This document shows, piece after piece, positions 9,149 through 17,377 of a stretch of DNA of 64,000 nucleotides (within the stretch, counting starts at the first letter, position 1; every line of letters starts with the position of its first letter). A model generated the notes under the pieces. It did no database searches. It saw only the letters and a list, made by a program, of their open reading frames with translations, and had not been told where the DNA came from. This DNA comes from DATLGB01 sp038232275 (GTDB taxonomy: Bacteria > Actinomycetota > Thermoleophilia > Solirubrobacterales > Solirubrobacteraceae): the NCBI GenBank assembly GCA_038232275.1, contig JBBSIC010000004.1, forward strand, positions 28,848 to 92,847. The letters run 5' to 3'. The position numbers and the translations under genes are program-made.

Positions 9149-9643
9149 TCAGGCGAACGGCCTGGCGGCCATGAAGAAGATGGCCACCAGCACGAGCACG
9201 CCGAGCAGGATCTCCACGCGCATGTAGCGCTGGTACAGCGCCTCGTACTCGGGACTGAACTGCACGGCGCCCGGGGCGTCGGAGCGGGACACGTCGCGCG
9301 TGGCGGACTCGGCGAGCTTGTGCGTCAGGGGGTCGAGGATCGCGCCGCCGATGCCCCCGATGGCAACCAGGATGATCAGCGGGACGATGACCCAGACCTC
9401 GCCCCAGAGGTCCGCCTTGCTGGCCAGGTAGGCGCCGAAGAGGAAGATCAGCACCGTGCCGGGCGCCGTGACGCGCTGGTTGAGCCGGTGCTGGAAGTCG
9501 TGGACCGCGGGCATCGCTCGCGGGTGCGCGCTACGGGCGTAGGGCACGAGCAGCGGATAGGCGAGTGGGAGCCCGAAGGCGATCACCACGGCCATGATGT
9601 GCAGGGCCTCTACGACGAAGTAGGAGGAGAGGGCGAGCGGCAC
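9149..9643 (-). CDS. Four-helix integral membrane protein, DUF2269-like
   Basis: A 164-residue protein beginning at a GTG at 9643 (VPLALSSYFVVEALHIMAVV). It has four hydrophobic segments, a first helix containing His in EALHIMAVV, and a final helix RVEILLGVLVLVAIFFM. The arrangement and the early EALHI motif resemble the DUF2269 group of predicted membrane proteins. Between helices 3 and 4 is a polar loop (LAESATRDVSRSDAPGAVQF). It lies between the ABC genes and cspA, each separated by a gap, so it is probably transcribed alone. No function known. Confidence 0.65.
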   Translation of the reverse strand: MPLALSSYFVVEALHIMAVVIAFGLPLAYPLLVPYARSAHPRAMPAVHDFQHRLNQRVTAPGTVLIFLFGAYLASKADLWGEVWVIVPLIILVAIGGIGGAILDPLTHKLAESATRDVSRSDAPGAVQFSPEYEALYQRYMRVEILLGVLVLVAIFFMAARPFA

Positions 9644-9699
9644 TCGGCGGCGGAGCGTACACCCCCGCCGAGCGCCACGCGCCTTGGGCGACGGTGGTT

Positions 9700-9903
9700 C
9701 TAGATCGTGCGGACGTTGGCGGCGTTCGGGCCCTTGGGACCCTCCTGCGCCTCGTACTCGACCTTCGCGCCCTCTTCGAGCGACTTGAAGCCGCTGCCCG
9801 CGATCGCGGAGTGATGGACGAACAGATCCTTGCCCTGATCGTCGGGCGTGATGAAGCCGAAGCCCTTGTCGTTGTTGAACCACTTGACGGTTCCAGTGGC
9901 CAT
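9700..9903 (-). CDS. cspA: Cold-shock family single-strand nucleic-acid-binding protein
   Basis: A 67-residue CspA-type OB-fold protein. Both RNA-binding motifs are present: KGFGFI (RNP1, residues 13-18) and LFVHH (RNP2, residues 27-31). Cold-shock proteins melt secondary structure in mRNA and often act constitutively in actinobacteria. The ATG is preceded by CGGAGG seven bases upstream. A roughly 115-base gap to the next gene upstream allows the long leader usual for csp genes. Confidence 0.96.
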   Translation of the reverse strand: MATGTVKWFNNDKGFGFITPDDQGKDLFVHHSAIAGSGFKSLEEGAKVEYEAQEGPKGPNAANVRTI

Positions 9904-9958
9904 TGCGGTACCTCCGGTTAAGTGATGGTGCTGCGAGGTCGCGGAGGGTGCTGGGCAC

Positions 9959-9987
9959 TTACTGCGAACCGCTCACATCATTTTCAA
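9959..9987 (-). promoter_or_regulatory. Candidate cspA promoter
   Basis: Minus strand TTGAAA (9987-9982), then 17 bases, then CAGTAA (9964-9959). The -35 half is good, the -10 half poor. It would give a leader of roughly 50 bases. Confidence 0.25.
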
Positions 9988-10017
9988 GGCCGAGCGAATG
10001 CCCGACTCCGGTAGAGA

Positions 10018-10530
10018 CTAGGGGTTTTGCGGGAGTTTGCCTAGCACCGTGACCACAACTTCGTCGGCGACCTTCAGCGCGCCCATCAGCGCGGTGTACG
10101 GCTTGATGCCCCATTCGCTCTGCACGATCGTCGCCCGGCCCTCGATCGCGCCGTCGTCGCCGATCGTCAGATCGAAGCTCGCGGGCCTGGTGGCGCCCTT
10201 GATCTCCAGGTCTCCCTGGCCGGGCCCGGTGGAGCGGAACTGGATCGGCGCGGTGCCCAGGACCTTGGACTCGATGCCGTCGATGATCTTGGCGCGGTCG
10301 CCGTCGGTCAGCGGCTTGGCGCCGCCGCTGCCTTCGAGGACCGTGAACGAGCGGGCGTGCGCCGACAGCTCCAAGGTCGGCGCGTCCCCGGTGGTCAGCG
10401 TCGCCTCCCAGCTGCCGACCTCGAGCACGAGGTCGTGGCCGACCTTGGCGGCCATGCCCTGGCGGGCCGTGAGAACCCGCAGCGAGGCGTTGCCTGGGCC
10501 GAGCGTGTAGGTACCGGGAGGTGGCGTCAC
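10018..10530 (-). CDS. YceI-family lipid-binding protein
   Basis: A 170-residue YceI-like beta-barrel protein, starting at GTG 10530. Family features are the opening PGTYTLGPGNASLRV, the mid-segment KVLGTAPIQFRST, and the closing region in which GHDLVLEVGSW and SEWGIKPYTALMGALKV align with the lipocalin-like barrel that binds long isoprenoids or amphiphiles. No signal peptide is seen, so it is likely cytoplasmic, as for many actinobacterial members. It stands alone, divergent from the gene at 10598. Confidence 0.85.
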   Translation of the reverse strand: MTPPPGTYTLGPGNASLRVLTARQGMAAKVGHDLVLEVGSWEATLTTGDAPTLELSAHARSFTVLEGSGGAKPLTDGDRAKIIDGIESKVLGTAPIQFRSTGPGQGDLEIKGATRPASFDLTIGDDGAIEGRATIVQSEWGIKPYTALMGALKVADEVVVTVLGKLPQNP

Positions 10531-10597
10531 GCGGCGATCTTACGCGTTCGCGCGGCGCCGCGTCGTCTAGCCGGGCAGTCATGCCACCCTGTACGCC

Positions 10598-10936
10598 ATG
10601 CCAGGATTCGTGACGCACATGCTCGGCCGCCGCGCCGCCCGCCTCCCCGGCCTGAAACGGCTCCCGATCATGAAGCTGCTCTCGATCGGGGAGATCGCGC
10701 TGCTCGCCCGCGACCACGTGTCGCTACTCGGCGCCGGCGAGCGCCGGCGCCTGCTCGAGCTCGTGCGCAAGGGCAAGGGCCGCACCCGCAACCTCTCCGA
10801 GGCCGACCGGGAGGAGCTCGCCGCGCTCGTCGCCAAGGCCGAGCCACGGCGCTTTGCCGGGCTCGTCGCCGACAAGCTCTCGCCGGTCCCGCTCCCCCGC
10901 CGCCTCGTCAACGGCCCGCGGTCACCGTCGCGCTGA
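10598..10936 (+). CDS. Conserved small basic protein, unknown function
   Basis: A 112-residue, Arg/Lys-rich protein without membrane segments. It has a recognisable modular look: MLGRRAARLPGLKRLPIMKLLSIGEIALLARDH, then ERRRLLELVRKGKGRTRNLSEADREELAALVAK, then a Pro-rich end. Helical with strong positive charge, so nucleic-acid contact or peripheral membrane association is possible. Proteins of this style recur in Thermoleophilia as hypotheticals (from memory). It is divergent from the YceI gene and points into the end of nuoI. Confidence 0.65.
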   Translation: MPGFVTHMLGRRAARLPGLKRLPIMKLLSIGEIALLARDHVSLLGAGERRRLLELVRKGKGRTRNLSEADREELAALVAKAEPRRFAGLVADKLSPVPLPRRLVNGPRSPSR

Positions 10937-11055
10937 GGTGGATGCCCGGGCGCCACCGAGGTGGATGCGCCCAGCAATCCCCCGTGACGACCATTTCGCG
11001 CAGCGACTTCGCCCGAGGCGTCCGCCCGCCTCGCCCGCTGCCCCTCCGTCTCGCC

Positions 11056-11592
11056 CTACTCGCCCTCGTTGCGCAGCGGCGTGCGCTCGACGGGCTCGGC
11101 GAGCAGCATCTCCTTGGTGAAGATCAGGTCCGAGCGGTTGTAGTCGGACATCTCGTAGTCGTGGCCCATGGTGATGGCGTCGAACGGGCAGGCGGTCTCG
11201 CAGTAGCCGCAGAAGATGCAGCGCGACAGGTTGATCTCGTAGACGGCGGCGTAGCGCTCGCCGGCCGAGACGCGGTTGTCGGGCGTGTTCTCGGCGGCCA
11301 CGACGCGGATGCAGTCGGCCGGGCAGGCGGCGGCGCACAGCGAGCAGCCGACGCACTTCTCCAGGCCGGTGTCCTCGAAGGTGTGCAGCTTGTGACGGCC
11401 GCGGAAGCGCGGGTAGACCGGCACCTTCTCCTCCGGGTACTGGATCGTCTTCGGCCCTTCCACGTAGCGGGCCATCGTGGTCTTGAGGCCGCGCAGGGTC
11501 TCGCCGAACGTGCGGTAGGTGCCGCGCGCGGCGCCCGGCTGGGGGCGGGGCTGGACGACCGCGTCGGCGGCGGGGTGGTACGGAGGAGTCAT
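11056..11592 (-). CDS. nuoI: NADH-quinone oxidoreductase subunit I
   Basis: A 178-residue ferredoxin-like subunit carrying clusters N6a and N6b. Two CxxCxxCxxxCP motifs are visible, CVGCSLCAAACP and CIFCGYCETACP, each binding one [4Fe-4S]. The N-terminal 55 residues (from MTPPYHPAADAVVQP) contain the usual amphipathic membrane-contact helix and are slightly long. Start ATG at 11592 overlaps the nuoH stop. This is the last gene of the nuoA-I block; nuoJ follows only 4.3 kb further on. Confidence 0.97.
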   Translation of the reverse strand: MTPPYHPAADAVVQPRPQPGAARGTYRTFGETLRGLKTTMARYVEGPKTIQYPEEKVPVYPRFRGRHKLHTFEDTGLEKCVGCSLCAAACPADCIRVVAAENTPDNRVSAGERYAAVYEINLSRCIFCGYCETACPFDAITMGHDYEMSDYNRSDLIFTKEMLLAEPVERTPLRNEGE

Positions 11593-12605
11593 TGAATCAC
11601 CAGGATGATCGCGGTTACCAGGGCGTTGAGGGTTGCGAGCGGCAGCAGGACCTTCCAGCCGAAGCTCATCAGCTGGTCGTAGCGCAGCCGTGGCAGCGTC
11701 GCGCGGATCCAAAAGAAGAAGAACATCAGCGCGAAGATCTTGCCCAGCACGACGAACGGGTCGACCCAGGTCGGCGGGTCGATGCCGAAGGGCAGCAGCC
11801 ACCCACCGAGAAACAGCGTGGTCACCATCGCGCAGACGATCAGCAGGTTCAGGTACTCGGCGAACAGGTAGGCGACCATGCGCGTTCCGCCGTACTCGGT
11901 CATGTAGCCCTGCACGAGCTCGGCGTCGGCCTCCGGCAGGTCGAAGGGCGCGCGGTTGGTCTCCGCGAAGCCCGCGACGAGGAAGACCAGGAAGCCGATG
12001 AACTGCGGCACGATGTACCACATGCCCTGCTGGGCCGTGACGACCTCGGTCAGCGACAGCGTCTGCGCGGTCATGATCACGCCGACGAGCGCGAGGCCCT
12101 GCGAGACCTCGTAGGAGATCAGCTGCGCGGCCGAGCGCATGGCGCCGAGGAACGAGTACTTCGAGCCCGACGCCCACCCGCCGAGCATCAGCCCGTAGAA
12201 GGCGATGGCGCCGAAGGCGAAGGCGTAGAGGATTCCGATGTCGGAGTCGATCCCGTACAACCCGACCTGGGTGCCGAAGATGTCGACCGTGTTCGAGAAC
12301 GGGACGACCGCGATGGCCGCGACGGCCGTGACGATCGAGATCACCGGGGCGAGGCCGAACAAAAAGCCGACCGCCGTCTTGGGCTGCATCGGCTCCTTGG
12401 TGGCGAACTTCAGGATCTCGGCGAGCGGCTGCAGCAAGCCGAAGGGGCCGACGCGGTTCGGGCCGTAGCGGTGCTGGAAGCGGCCCAGCAGCTTGCGCTC
12501 GACGACGATGATGATCGGCAGCATCCCGAGGAAGACCCCGAAGATGACCAGCGCCTTGACGATCTGGATCCACCACGGCTCGAAGTAGCCGACGACTGCG
12601 ATCAA
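11589..12605 (-). CDS. nuoH: NADH-quinone oxidoreductase subunit H
   Basis: A 338-residue membrane subunit that forms the quinone chamber where the two arms meet. It shows VVERKLLGRFQHRYGPNRVGPFGLLQPLAE near residue 40 and GFAETNRAPFDLPEADAELV near residue 210, both NuoH signatures. The start is taken as TTG at 12605 overlapping the nuoG stop (TTGA); this leaves a short LIAVVGYFEPWW before the first helix, and no ATG or GTG fits better. The C-terminus ends ATIILVIQ right at the nuoI start. Confidence 0.95.
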   Translation of the reverse strand: MIAVVGYFEPWWIQIVKALVIFGVFLGMLPIIIVVERKLLGRFQHRYGPNRVGPFGLLQPLAEILKFATKEPMQPKTAVGFLFGLAPVISIVTAVAAIAVVPFSNTVDIFGTQVGLYGIDSDIGILYAFAFGAIAFYGLMLGGWASGSKYSFLGAMRSAAQLISYEVSQGLALVGVIMTAQTLSLTEVVTAQQGMWYIVPQFIGFLVFLVAGFAETNRAPFDLPEADAELVQGYMTEYGGTRMVAYLFAEYLNLLIVCAMVTTLFLGGWLLPFGIDPPTWVDPFVVLGKIFALMFFFFWIRATLPRLRYDQLMSFGWKVLLPLATLNALVTAIILVIQ

Positions 12606-15316
12606 GCTGCGCCGCCCGTCGCCGTGTCGGGGTCGGAGTCCTCGTCGGAGGCGCTCGGGGCGTCGGCCGTCTGGTCGCCCGAGCCCTCCTGGGGGGCGAG
12701 CGGCGCGTCGCCGCCGATGCCGCCGACGGCGTCGGACTCCGTCGGCTGCTGGCTGCGCCCCTCGATCCCCTGGGCGGCGGTGACCCCGAGCACCGACGGG
12801 ACCTCGACGCGCGTGTGCAGGCCGCGCACCTCGACGACCGTGCCCGTGAGCAGGTTGGCCGGCGCGGCGCGGATGCCCTCGGGCACGAACACGCTGCCGG
12901 GGGGCACCGCGGCTCGCACGACGGCGGGGCCGCGCAGGCGGTGGCCGTCTCCATTCCCGGGGCGGGCAGGCCCATGCCCGGCTTCGCCGGGACGGACAGG
13001 GCAGGCGACCTCGACCTCCTCGCCGTGGGCGATGCCGAGGCGCGCGGCGTCGACGGCGGAGAGCTCGATGAGCGGCGCCGGGCGCGCGAAGCGCAGGATC
13101 GGGGACATGTCGACCTCCTTGGAGGCCCACAGCGTGCGGAAGGTCCCGAGCCGCAGGCCGCCGGGCGCGGCGTCGGGCACGGACAGGCGCACGGGCTCCC
13201 AGGCGGGCGGGTCGAACGCCGCGGCGGCGTCGGTCTCCTGCCAGCGCAGGCCGCGGCCGCCGATCGCGTCGAGCGTGAGCCCGCGGAAGTGCGGCACGGC
13301 CGCGAACAGCGCGTCTGAGACCTCGGAGGCGGCGGCGAAGCGCTCGTCGCTCGCGCCGGCGCGGGCGCTGAGCTCGGCGATGACCCACCAGCCGGCGCGG
13401 ACGGCGCCCGGCCGGCCGATGGCCGGGCGCAGCCGCTGCAGGCGGCCGTCCGGGTGCACGACCGTGCCCTCCTTCTCGGGGTAGGCCTCGGCCGGGAAGA
13501 CGACGTCGGCGTACTCGCGCACGGTGTCGGTCATCACGGACTCGTGGGCGATCACGGTCGGCACCGTGCGCAGCGCCTCGGCCCAGGCGTCGCGGTCCGG
13601 GTGGGTGCGCAGCACGTCGGCGTGCAGGAGGTACAGGACGGAAACGGTGGCGGCCAGCTCCGCCACGACCATCCCGCCGAGGCCGGCCTGGTCCACCGGC
13701 GCGTAGCCCGGGCCCATGCCCGAGGCAAAGCCCGCCTCGCGCAGGCCGCGGCCGTTGCCGGAGGTCGGGGCGAGCAGCAGGCCGGCGCCGTCGCGCCCGC
13801 TCAGCCCGAGCCGCGAAGCCATGTTGAGCAGGGCGGCGGCCGCGGCCGGCGTCAGGCTCCGCTCGGAGGCGACGATGACGACCTCGCCGCCCCCGCCCGA
13901 CAGCAGCGAGGCGAGGGCGCGCACCTCGGCGGCCTTCGTGCCGGCGGCCGTGGAGGCGCCGGACAGGTTGCCCTCGTCGCCGGTGAGCGCGGCGTCGAGT
14001 GAGACGAGCAGGCCCTCGAGCTGTCCCGGCGCGTGGCGCAGCGTCACCGCCGCGTTGGGGTCCAGCGCCGTCGGGCGGGCGGAGGCGATCGCGAGCTTGA
14101 CGTGGTTGCGGCGCACGCCCTTGCGGATGCGCAGGTCCCAGATCGTCGCCTCGTCGACGGGGTCGCAGTCGAGGATCAGGATCGTGTCGGCGAACTCGAG
14201 GTCTGCGACCGTCGCCTGCAGCCGCGGAGCGGCGAGCGCGCGCGCCAGCCGCGCCGGCAGCTCGGCCGCCGGGGAAGCGCAGAGGTGGTTCGACCCGAGC
14301 TGGTCGCGCAGCAGCCGCTGCGCCAGGAAGGCCTCCTCGTTGGTGGTCTCCCCGCCCGCGACCGCGGCGATCTTGCCCGCGGCCAGCTCCAGCGCGCCGG
14401 CGGCCGCGTGGAGTGCCTGCTCCCACGAGCTGGGCTGCAGGCCGCCGGACCCGCGCACCAGCGGCTGCGTGATGCGCTCGTCGACGTGCGTGTACTGGAA
14501 GGCGTAGCGGCCCTTGTCGCACAGCCAGCCGTCGTCGACGCCGTCGTGGTCGCGGGCGAGGACCCGCATGACCCTGTCGTCGCGCACCGTCAGCTCGACG
14601 TTGCACTGCGCCGGGCACAAGGTGCAGACCGAGCCCGAGCCCTCGATGTCCCACGGGCGCGCGCGGAAGCGGTAGGTCGACGAGGTGAGCGCGCCGACCG
14701 GGCACAGCTCGGTGATGTTGCCGCTGAACGGCGCGACGTAGGGGCGCCCGTCGAAGGTGGAGATGTAGGAGTTCGCGCCGCGCTCCTGGATGACGAGCTG
14801 GTAGTCCTCGGCGATCTCCTGGCTGAACCGCACGCAGCGGTAGCACATGATGCAGCGCTCGCGGTCGATCGCGATCAGCGGCGAGAGCTCGAGCGGCTTG
14901 CGGAAGTGGCGCTTGGGCTCGATGAAGCGGGTCGTGCCGGGGCCCCAGCCGTAGGTGATGTCCTGCAGCGGGCACTCGCCGCCCTTGTCGCAGACGGGGC
15001 AGTCCAGCGGGTGGTTGATGAGCAGGAACTCGACGATCGCGCGCTGGGCCTCGTGCACGCGGTCAGTCTGCGTGTGGACGACCATGCCGTCCTTGACCGG
15101 CGTCGAGCAGGCGGTCTGCAGCTTGGGGATGCCCTCGATCTCGACCAGGCACATGCGGCAGGCGCCGACGGGCGCGCCGAGCTTGGGCTCGTAGCAGAAG
15201 ACCGGAATGTTCATGTCGCCGTACTTGGCGCCGTCGACCAGCATCGCGTTCTCCGGCGCGGTCACCTCGCGGCCGTCGAGCGAGAACGTCACCAGCTTGA
15301 CTTCAGGGCGGGGCAT
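12602..15316 (-). CDS. nuoG: NADH-quinone oxidoreductase subunit G
   Basis: A 904-residue iron-sulphur subunit. Cys41, 53, 56 and 70 form the N1b [2Fe-2S] site; His102 with Cys106, 109 and 115 the N5 site; Cys155, 158, 161 and 205 the N4 site. A further CTLCPAQC (231-238) plus Cys266 matches the extra N7 cluster found in some bacteria. The rest is a degenerate molybdopterin-oxidoreductase domain. Residues around 775-795 (PGEAGHGPARPGNGDGHRL) look like an extra loop. The tail beyond residue 850 is acidic and low in complexity. ATG at 15316 follows AGGAGG. Confidence 0.96.
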   Translation of the reverse strand: MPRPEVKLVTFSLDGREVTAPENAMLVDGAKYGDMNIPVFCYEPKLGAPVGACRMCLVEIEGIPKLQTACSTPVKDGMVVHTQTDRVHEAQRAIVEFLLINHPLDCPVCDKGGECPLQDITYGWGPGTTRFIEPKRHFRKPLELSPLIAIDRERCIMCYRCVRFSQEIAEDYQLVIQERGANSYISTFDGRPYVAPFSGNITELCPVGALTSSTYRFRARPWDIEGSGSVCTLCPAQCNVELTVRDDRVMRVLARDHDGVDDGWLCDKGRYAFQYTHVDERITQPLVRGSGGLQPSSWEQALHAAAGALELAAGKIAAVAGGETTNEEAFLAQRLLRDQLGSNHLCASPAAELPARLARALAAPRLQATVADLEFADTILILDCDPVDEATIWDLRIRKGVRRNHVKLAIASARPTALDPNAAVTLRHAPGQLEGLLVSLDAALTGDEGNLSGASTAAGTKAAEVRALASLLSGGGGEVVIVASERSLTPAAAAALLNMASRLGLSGRDGAGLLLAPTSGNGRGLREAGFASGMGPGYAPVDQAGLGGMVVAELAATVSVLYLLHADVLRTHPDRDAWAEALRTVPTVIAHESVMTDTVREYADVVFPAEAYPEKEGTVVHPDGRLQRLRPAIGRPGAVRAGWWVIAELSARAGASDERFAAASEVSDALFAAVPHFRGLTLDAIGGRGLRWQETDAAAAFDPPAWEPVRLSVPDAAPGGLRLGTFRTLWASKEVDMSPILRFARPAPLIELSAVDAARLGIAHGEEVEVACPVRPGEAGHGPARPGNGDGHRLRGPAVVRAAVPPGSVFVPEGIRAAPANLLTGTVVEVRGLHTRVEVPSVLGVTAAQGIEGRSQQPTESDAVGGIGGDAPLAPQEGSGDQTADAPSASDEDSDPDTATGGAA
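12977..12991. repeat. Small GC palindrome inside nuoG
   Basis: CCCGGC, TTC loop, GCCGGG is a perfect 6-base stem with a 3-base loop within a run rich in GGGC/GCCC. It lies exactly where the NuoG protein has an extra loop, so it may be an in-frame repetitive insert. Confidence 0.35.
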
Positions 15317-15327
15317 CGGACGACCTC

Positions 15328-16638
15328 CTAGCCGAGCGCCGCCGTCGCGACGCCGATCGGCTCCAGCACGTCGTACGGGCCGGCGTGCGGCCCGCGCGAC
15401 ATCTCGGTCGAGGTCAGCTGCATGTGCTCCATGTGCGCCTCGAACTCCTTACGGAAGTGCTTGATCATGGAGGAGACCGGCATCGCCATCGCGTCGCCGA
15501 GCACGCACAGGCAGTTCCCGATGATGTTGTCGCAGATCGAGGACATGATGTCGAGGTCCATCGGCGTCGCCTCGCCGCGCTCGATGCGCTCGAGCATCTT
15601 CACCGTCCAGTTCGTGCCCTCGCGGCACGGCGTGCACTTGCCGCAGGACTCGTGACGGTAGAACTTCGCCGTCTTCATGCAGACGTCCAGGATCGGCACG
15701 CTGTCGTCGACCACGATGATCGCGCCCGACCCGAGCATCGTGCCCGCCTTCTGCAGGGCGTCGAAGTCGTAGGGCAGGTCGAGGTTCTCGTCGGTGCCCG
15801 GCAGCACCGGGGACGACGAGCCGCCGGGGAAGAAGCACTTGATCGAGCGGCCCTCGGGCGGCCCGCCCGCCAGGTCGAAGATGATCTCCCGCGTCGGCGT
15901 GCCCAGCACGACCTCGTAGTTGCCGGGGCGCTGGACGCAGCCCGAGACCGACACGACCTTGGTGCCCGTCGAGGTCTCCGTGCCGATCTTCGCGTACTCG
16001 GCGCCGCCCATCCGCAGGATGATCGGCGCGTTCATCAGCGTCTCCACGTTGTTGATCAGCGTCGGGCCCTGGTAGAGGCCCTGGACCGCCGGGAACGGGG
16101 GCTTGAGGCGCGGGTTGCCGCGCTTGCCCTCCAGCGAGTCCAGCAGCGCCGTCTCCTCGCCGCAGATGTAGGCGCCCGCGCCGCGGTGGCACCACAGGTC
16201 CAGCGCGCCGACATGGCCGGCGGCCTTGGCCTCGGCGAGCGCCGCCTCGAGGATGTCGGCGACGTAGTCGTACTCGCCGCGGATGTAGATGAAGGCCTTG
16301 TTGGCTCCGACCGCGTGGGCGGATATGAGCACGCCCTCGATCAGCAGGTGCGGGTTCTTCTGCATCAGCTCGCGGTCCTTGAAGGTCCCCGGCTCGGACT
16401 CGTCGGCGTTGCAGACGAGGTACTTGTCCATGTCGCCCTGGGGCAGAAACGACGCCTTCTTGCCCATGGCGAAGCCGGCGCCGCCGCGACCGCGCACCCC
16501 GGAGGCCTGCAGCTCCTCGAGTGCGGTGGCGGGGTGCATGTCCAGCGCGCGGCGCGACATCTCGTAGCCCCCGCGCTGCTCGTAGACGCGCAGGGTGTTC
16601 AGGCCCGGCGCGTCGATGTCTTTGAAGAGGAGCTCCAT
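15328..16638 (-). CDS. nuoF: NADH-quinone oxidoreductase subunit F (NADH-binding)
   Basis: A 436-residue subunit that binds NADH and FMN and starts electron transfer. FMN/NADH motifs are GRGGAGFAMGKKASFLPQG (about residues 50-68) and GAGAYICGEETALLDSLEGK. The [4Fe-4S] N3 cysteines are in ESCGKCTPCREGT and, 40 residues on, NCLCVLGD. A ubiquitin-like SLBB segment follows in between. ATG 16638; four bases separate it from the nuoE stop. Length is typical. Confidence 0.97.
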   Translation of the reverse strand: MELLFKDIDAPGLNTLRVYEQRGGYEMSRRALDMHPATALEELQASGVRGRGGAGFAMGKKASFLPQGDMDKYLVCNADESEPGTFKDRELMQKNPHLLIEGVLISAHAVGANKAFIYIRGEYDYVADILEAALAEAKAAGHVGALDLWCHRGAGAYICGEETALLDSLEGKRGNPRLKPPFPAVQGLYQGPTLINNVETLMNAPIILRMGGAEYAKIGTETSTGTKVVSVSGCVQRPGNYEVVLGTPTREIIFDLAGGPPEGRSIKCFFPGGSSSPVLPGTDENLDLPYDFDALQKAGTMLGSGAIIVVDDSVPILDVCMKTAKFYRHESCGKCTPCREGTNWTVKMLERIERGEATPMDLDIMSSICDNIIGNCLCVLGDAMAMPVSSMIKHFRKEFEAHMEHMQLTSTEMSRGPHAGPYDVLEPIGVATAALG

Positions 16639-16642
16639 GGGG

Positions 16643-17377
16643 TCAGTTGCCGATAGCGGTCGGACCCTCGGCGCCGCGCCCGCCGGCGGGCTCCCCCTCG
16701 GGGTGCCGGCCCGACGCCCACCAGGCTCGGGCGACCGGGCGCCCGCCGAGCTGCTTGTCGGGCAGCGTCGGCTGGCCGGCGCGCAGCTGGGCGACGATCG
16801 TGTCGCAGTCGGAGATGCTCAGGGGGCCGACGTAGACGGCGTTGACGCTGGCCATCGGCGCGATGTCGCACGCGCCCAGGCACTCGAAGGACCGGACGTT
16901 GAAGTCCGGGTCGTCGCCGACGGCGTCGACCATCGCCTCGAAGACCTTGTCCGCGCCGCGCAGCGAGCACGAGATGTTGGTGCACACGTAGATCGTGTTC
17001 TGCCCCACCGGCCGGTGCTCGAACATGTCATAGAAGCTCGCGACGGCGATCAGGTACCCCGGGGTCAGCCGCATCACGGCGGCGACCTGCTCGATCGCCG
17101 AGGGCGAGAGCCAGCCGTGGTGGTCCTGGGCGGCGCGCAGCGCGGGGATCGCCGCGGAGCGCCGGTCCGGGTAGCGCGTCATGGAGACCTCGATCAGGCT
17201 CGCCAGCTCGGGCGGGACCGGAGTGGTCGCCGGGTCGGGGACGACCGCCGGGTCCTTGGTCAGGTCGGCCGCCTCGTCCCAGCCCGGGACGCGCGAGCCG
17301 TGCTCGAAGCGTCGGACGAGGTGCGCCAGTGCGTCGGTGGTCTCGCGCTTGGCGCTCGCCATCGGCTTCGCCTTCAT
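16643..17377 (-). CDS. nuoE: NADH-quinone oxidoreductase subunit E
   Basis: A 244-residue thioredoxin-fold [2Fe-2S] subunit. Ligands are Cys132 and Cys137 (VCTNISC) and Cys166 and Cys170 (ECLGAC). It is longer than the usual 160-180 residues: about 45 residues are added in front (KAKPMASAKRETTDALAHL...) and some 35 after the fold, the latter Gly/Pro/Glu-rich (SGRHPEGEPAGGRGAEG). ATG 17377 overlaps the nuoD stop (ATGA). A second possible start is the Met six residues in. Confidence 0.95.
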   Translation of the reverse strand: MKAKPMASAKRETTDALAHLVRRFEHGSRVPGWDEAADLTKDPAVVPDPATTPVPPELASLIEVSMTRYPDRRSAAIPALRAAQDHHGWLSPSAIEQVAAVMRLTPGYLIAVASFYDMFEHRPVGQNTIYVCTNISCSLRGADKVFEAMVDAVGDDPDFNVRSFECLGACDIAPMASVNAVYVGPLSISDCDTIVAQLRAGQPTLPDKQLGGRPVARAWWASGRHPEGEPAGGRGAEGPTAIGN

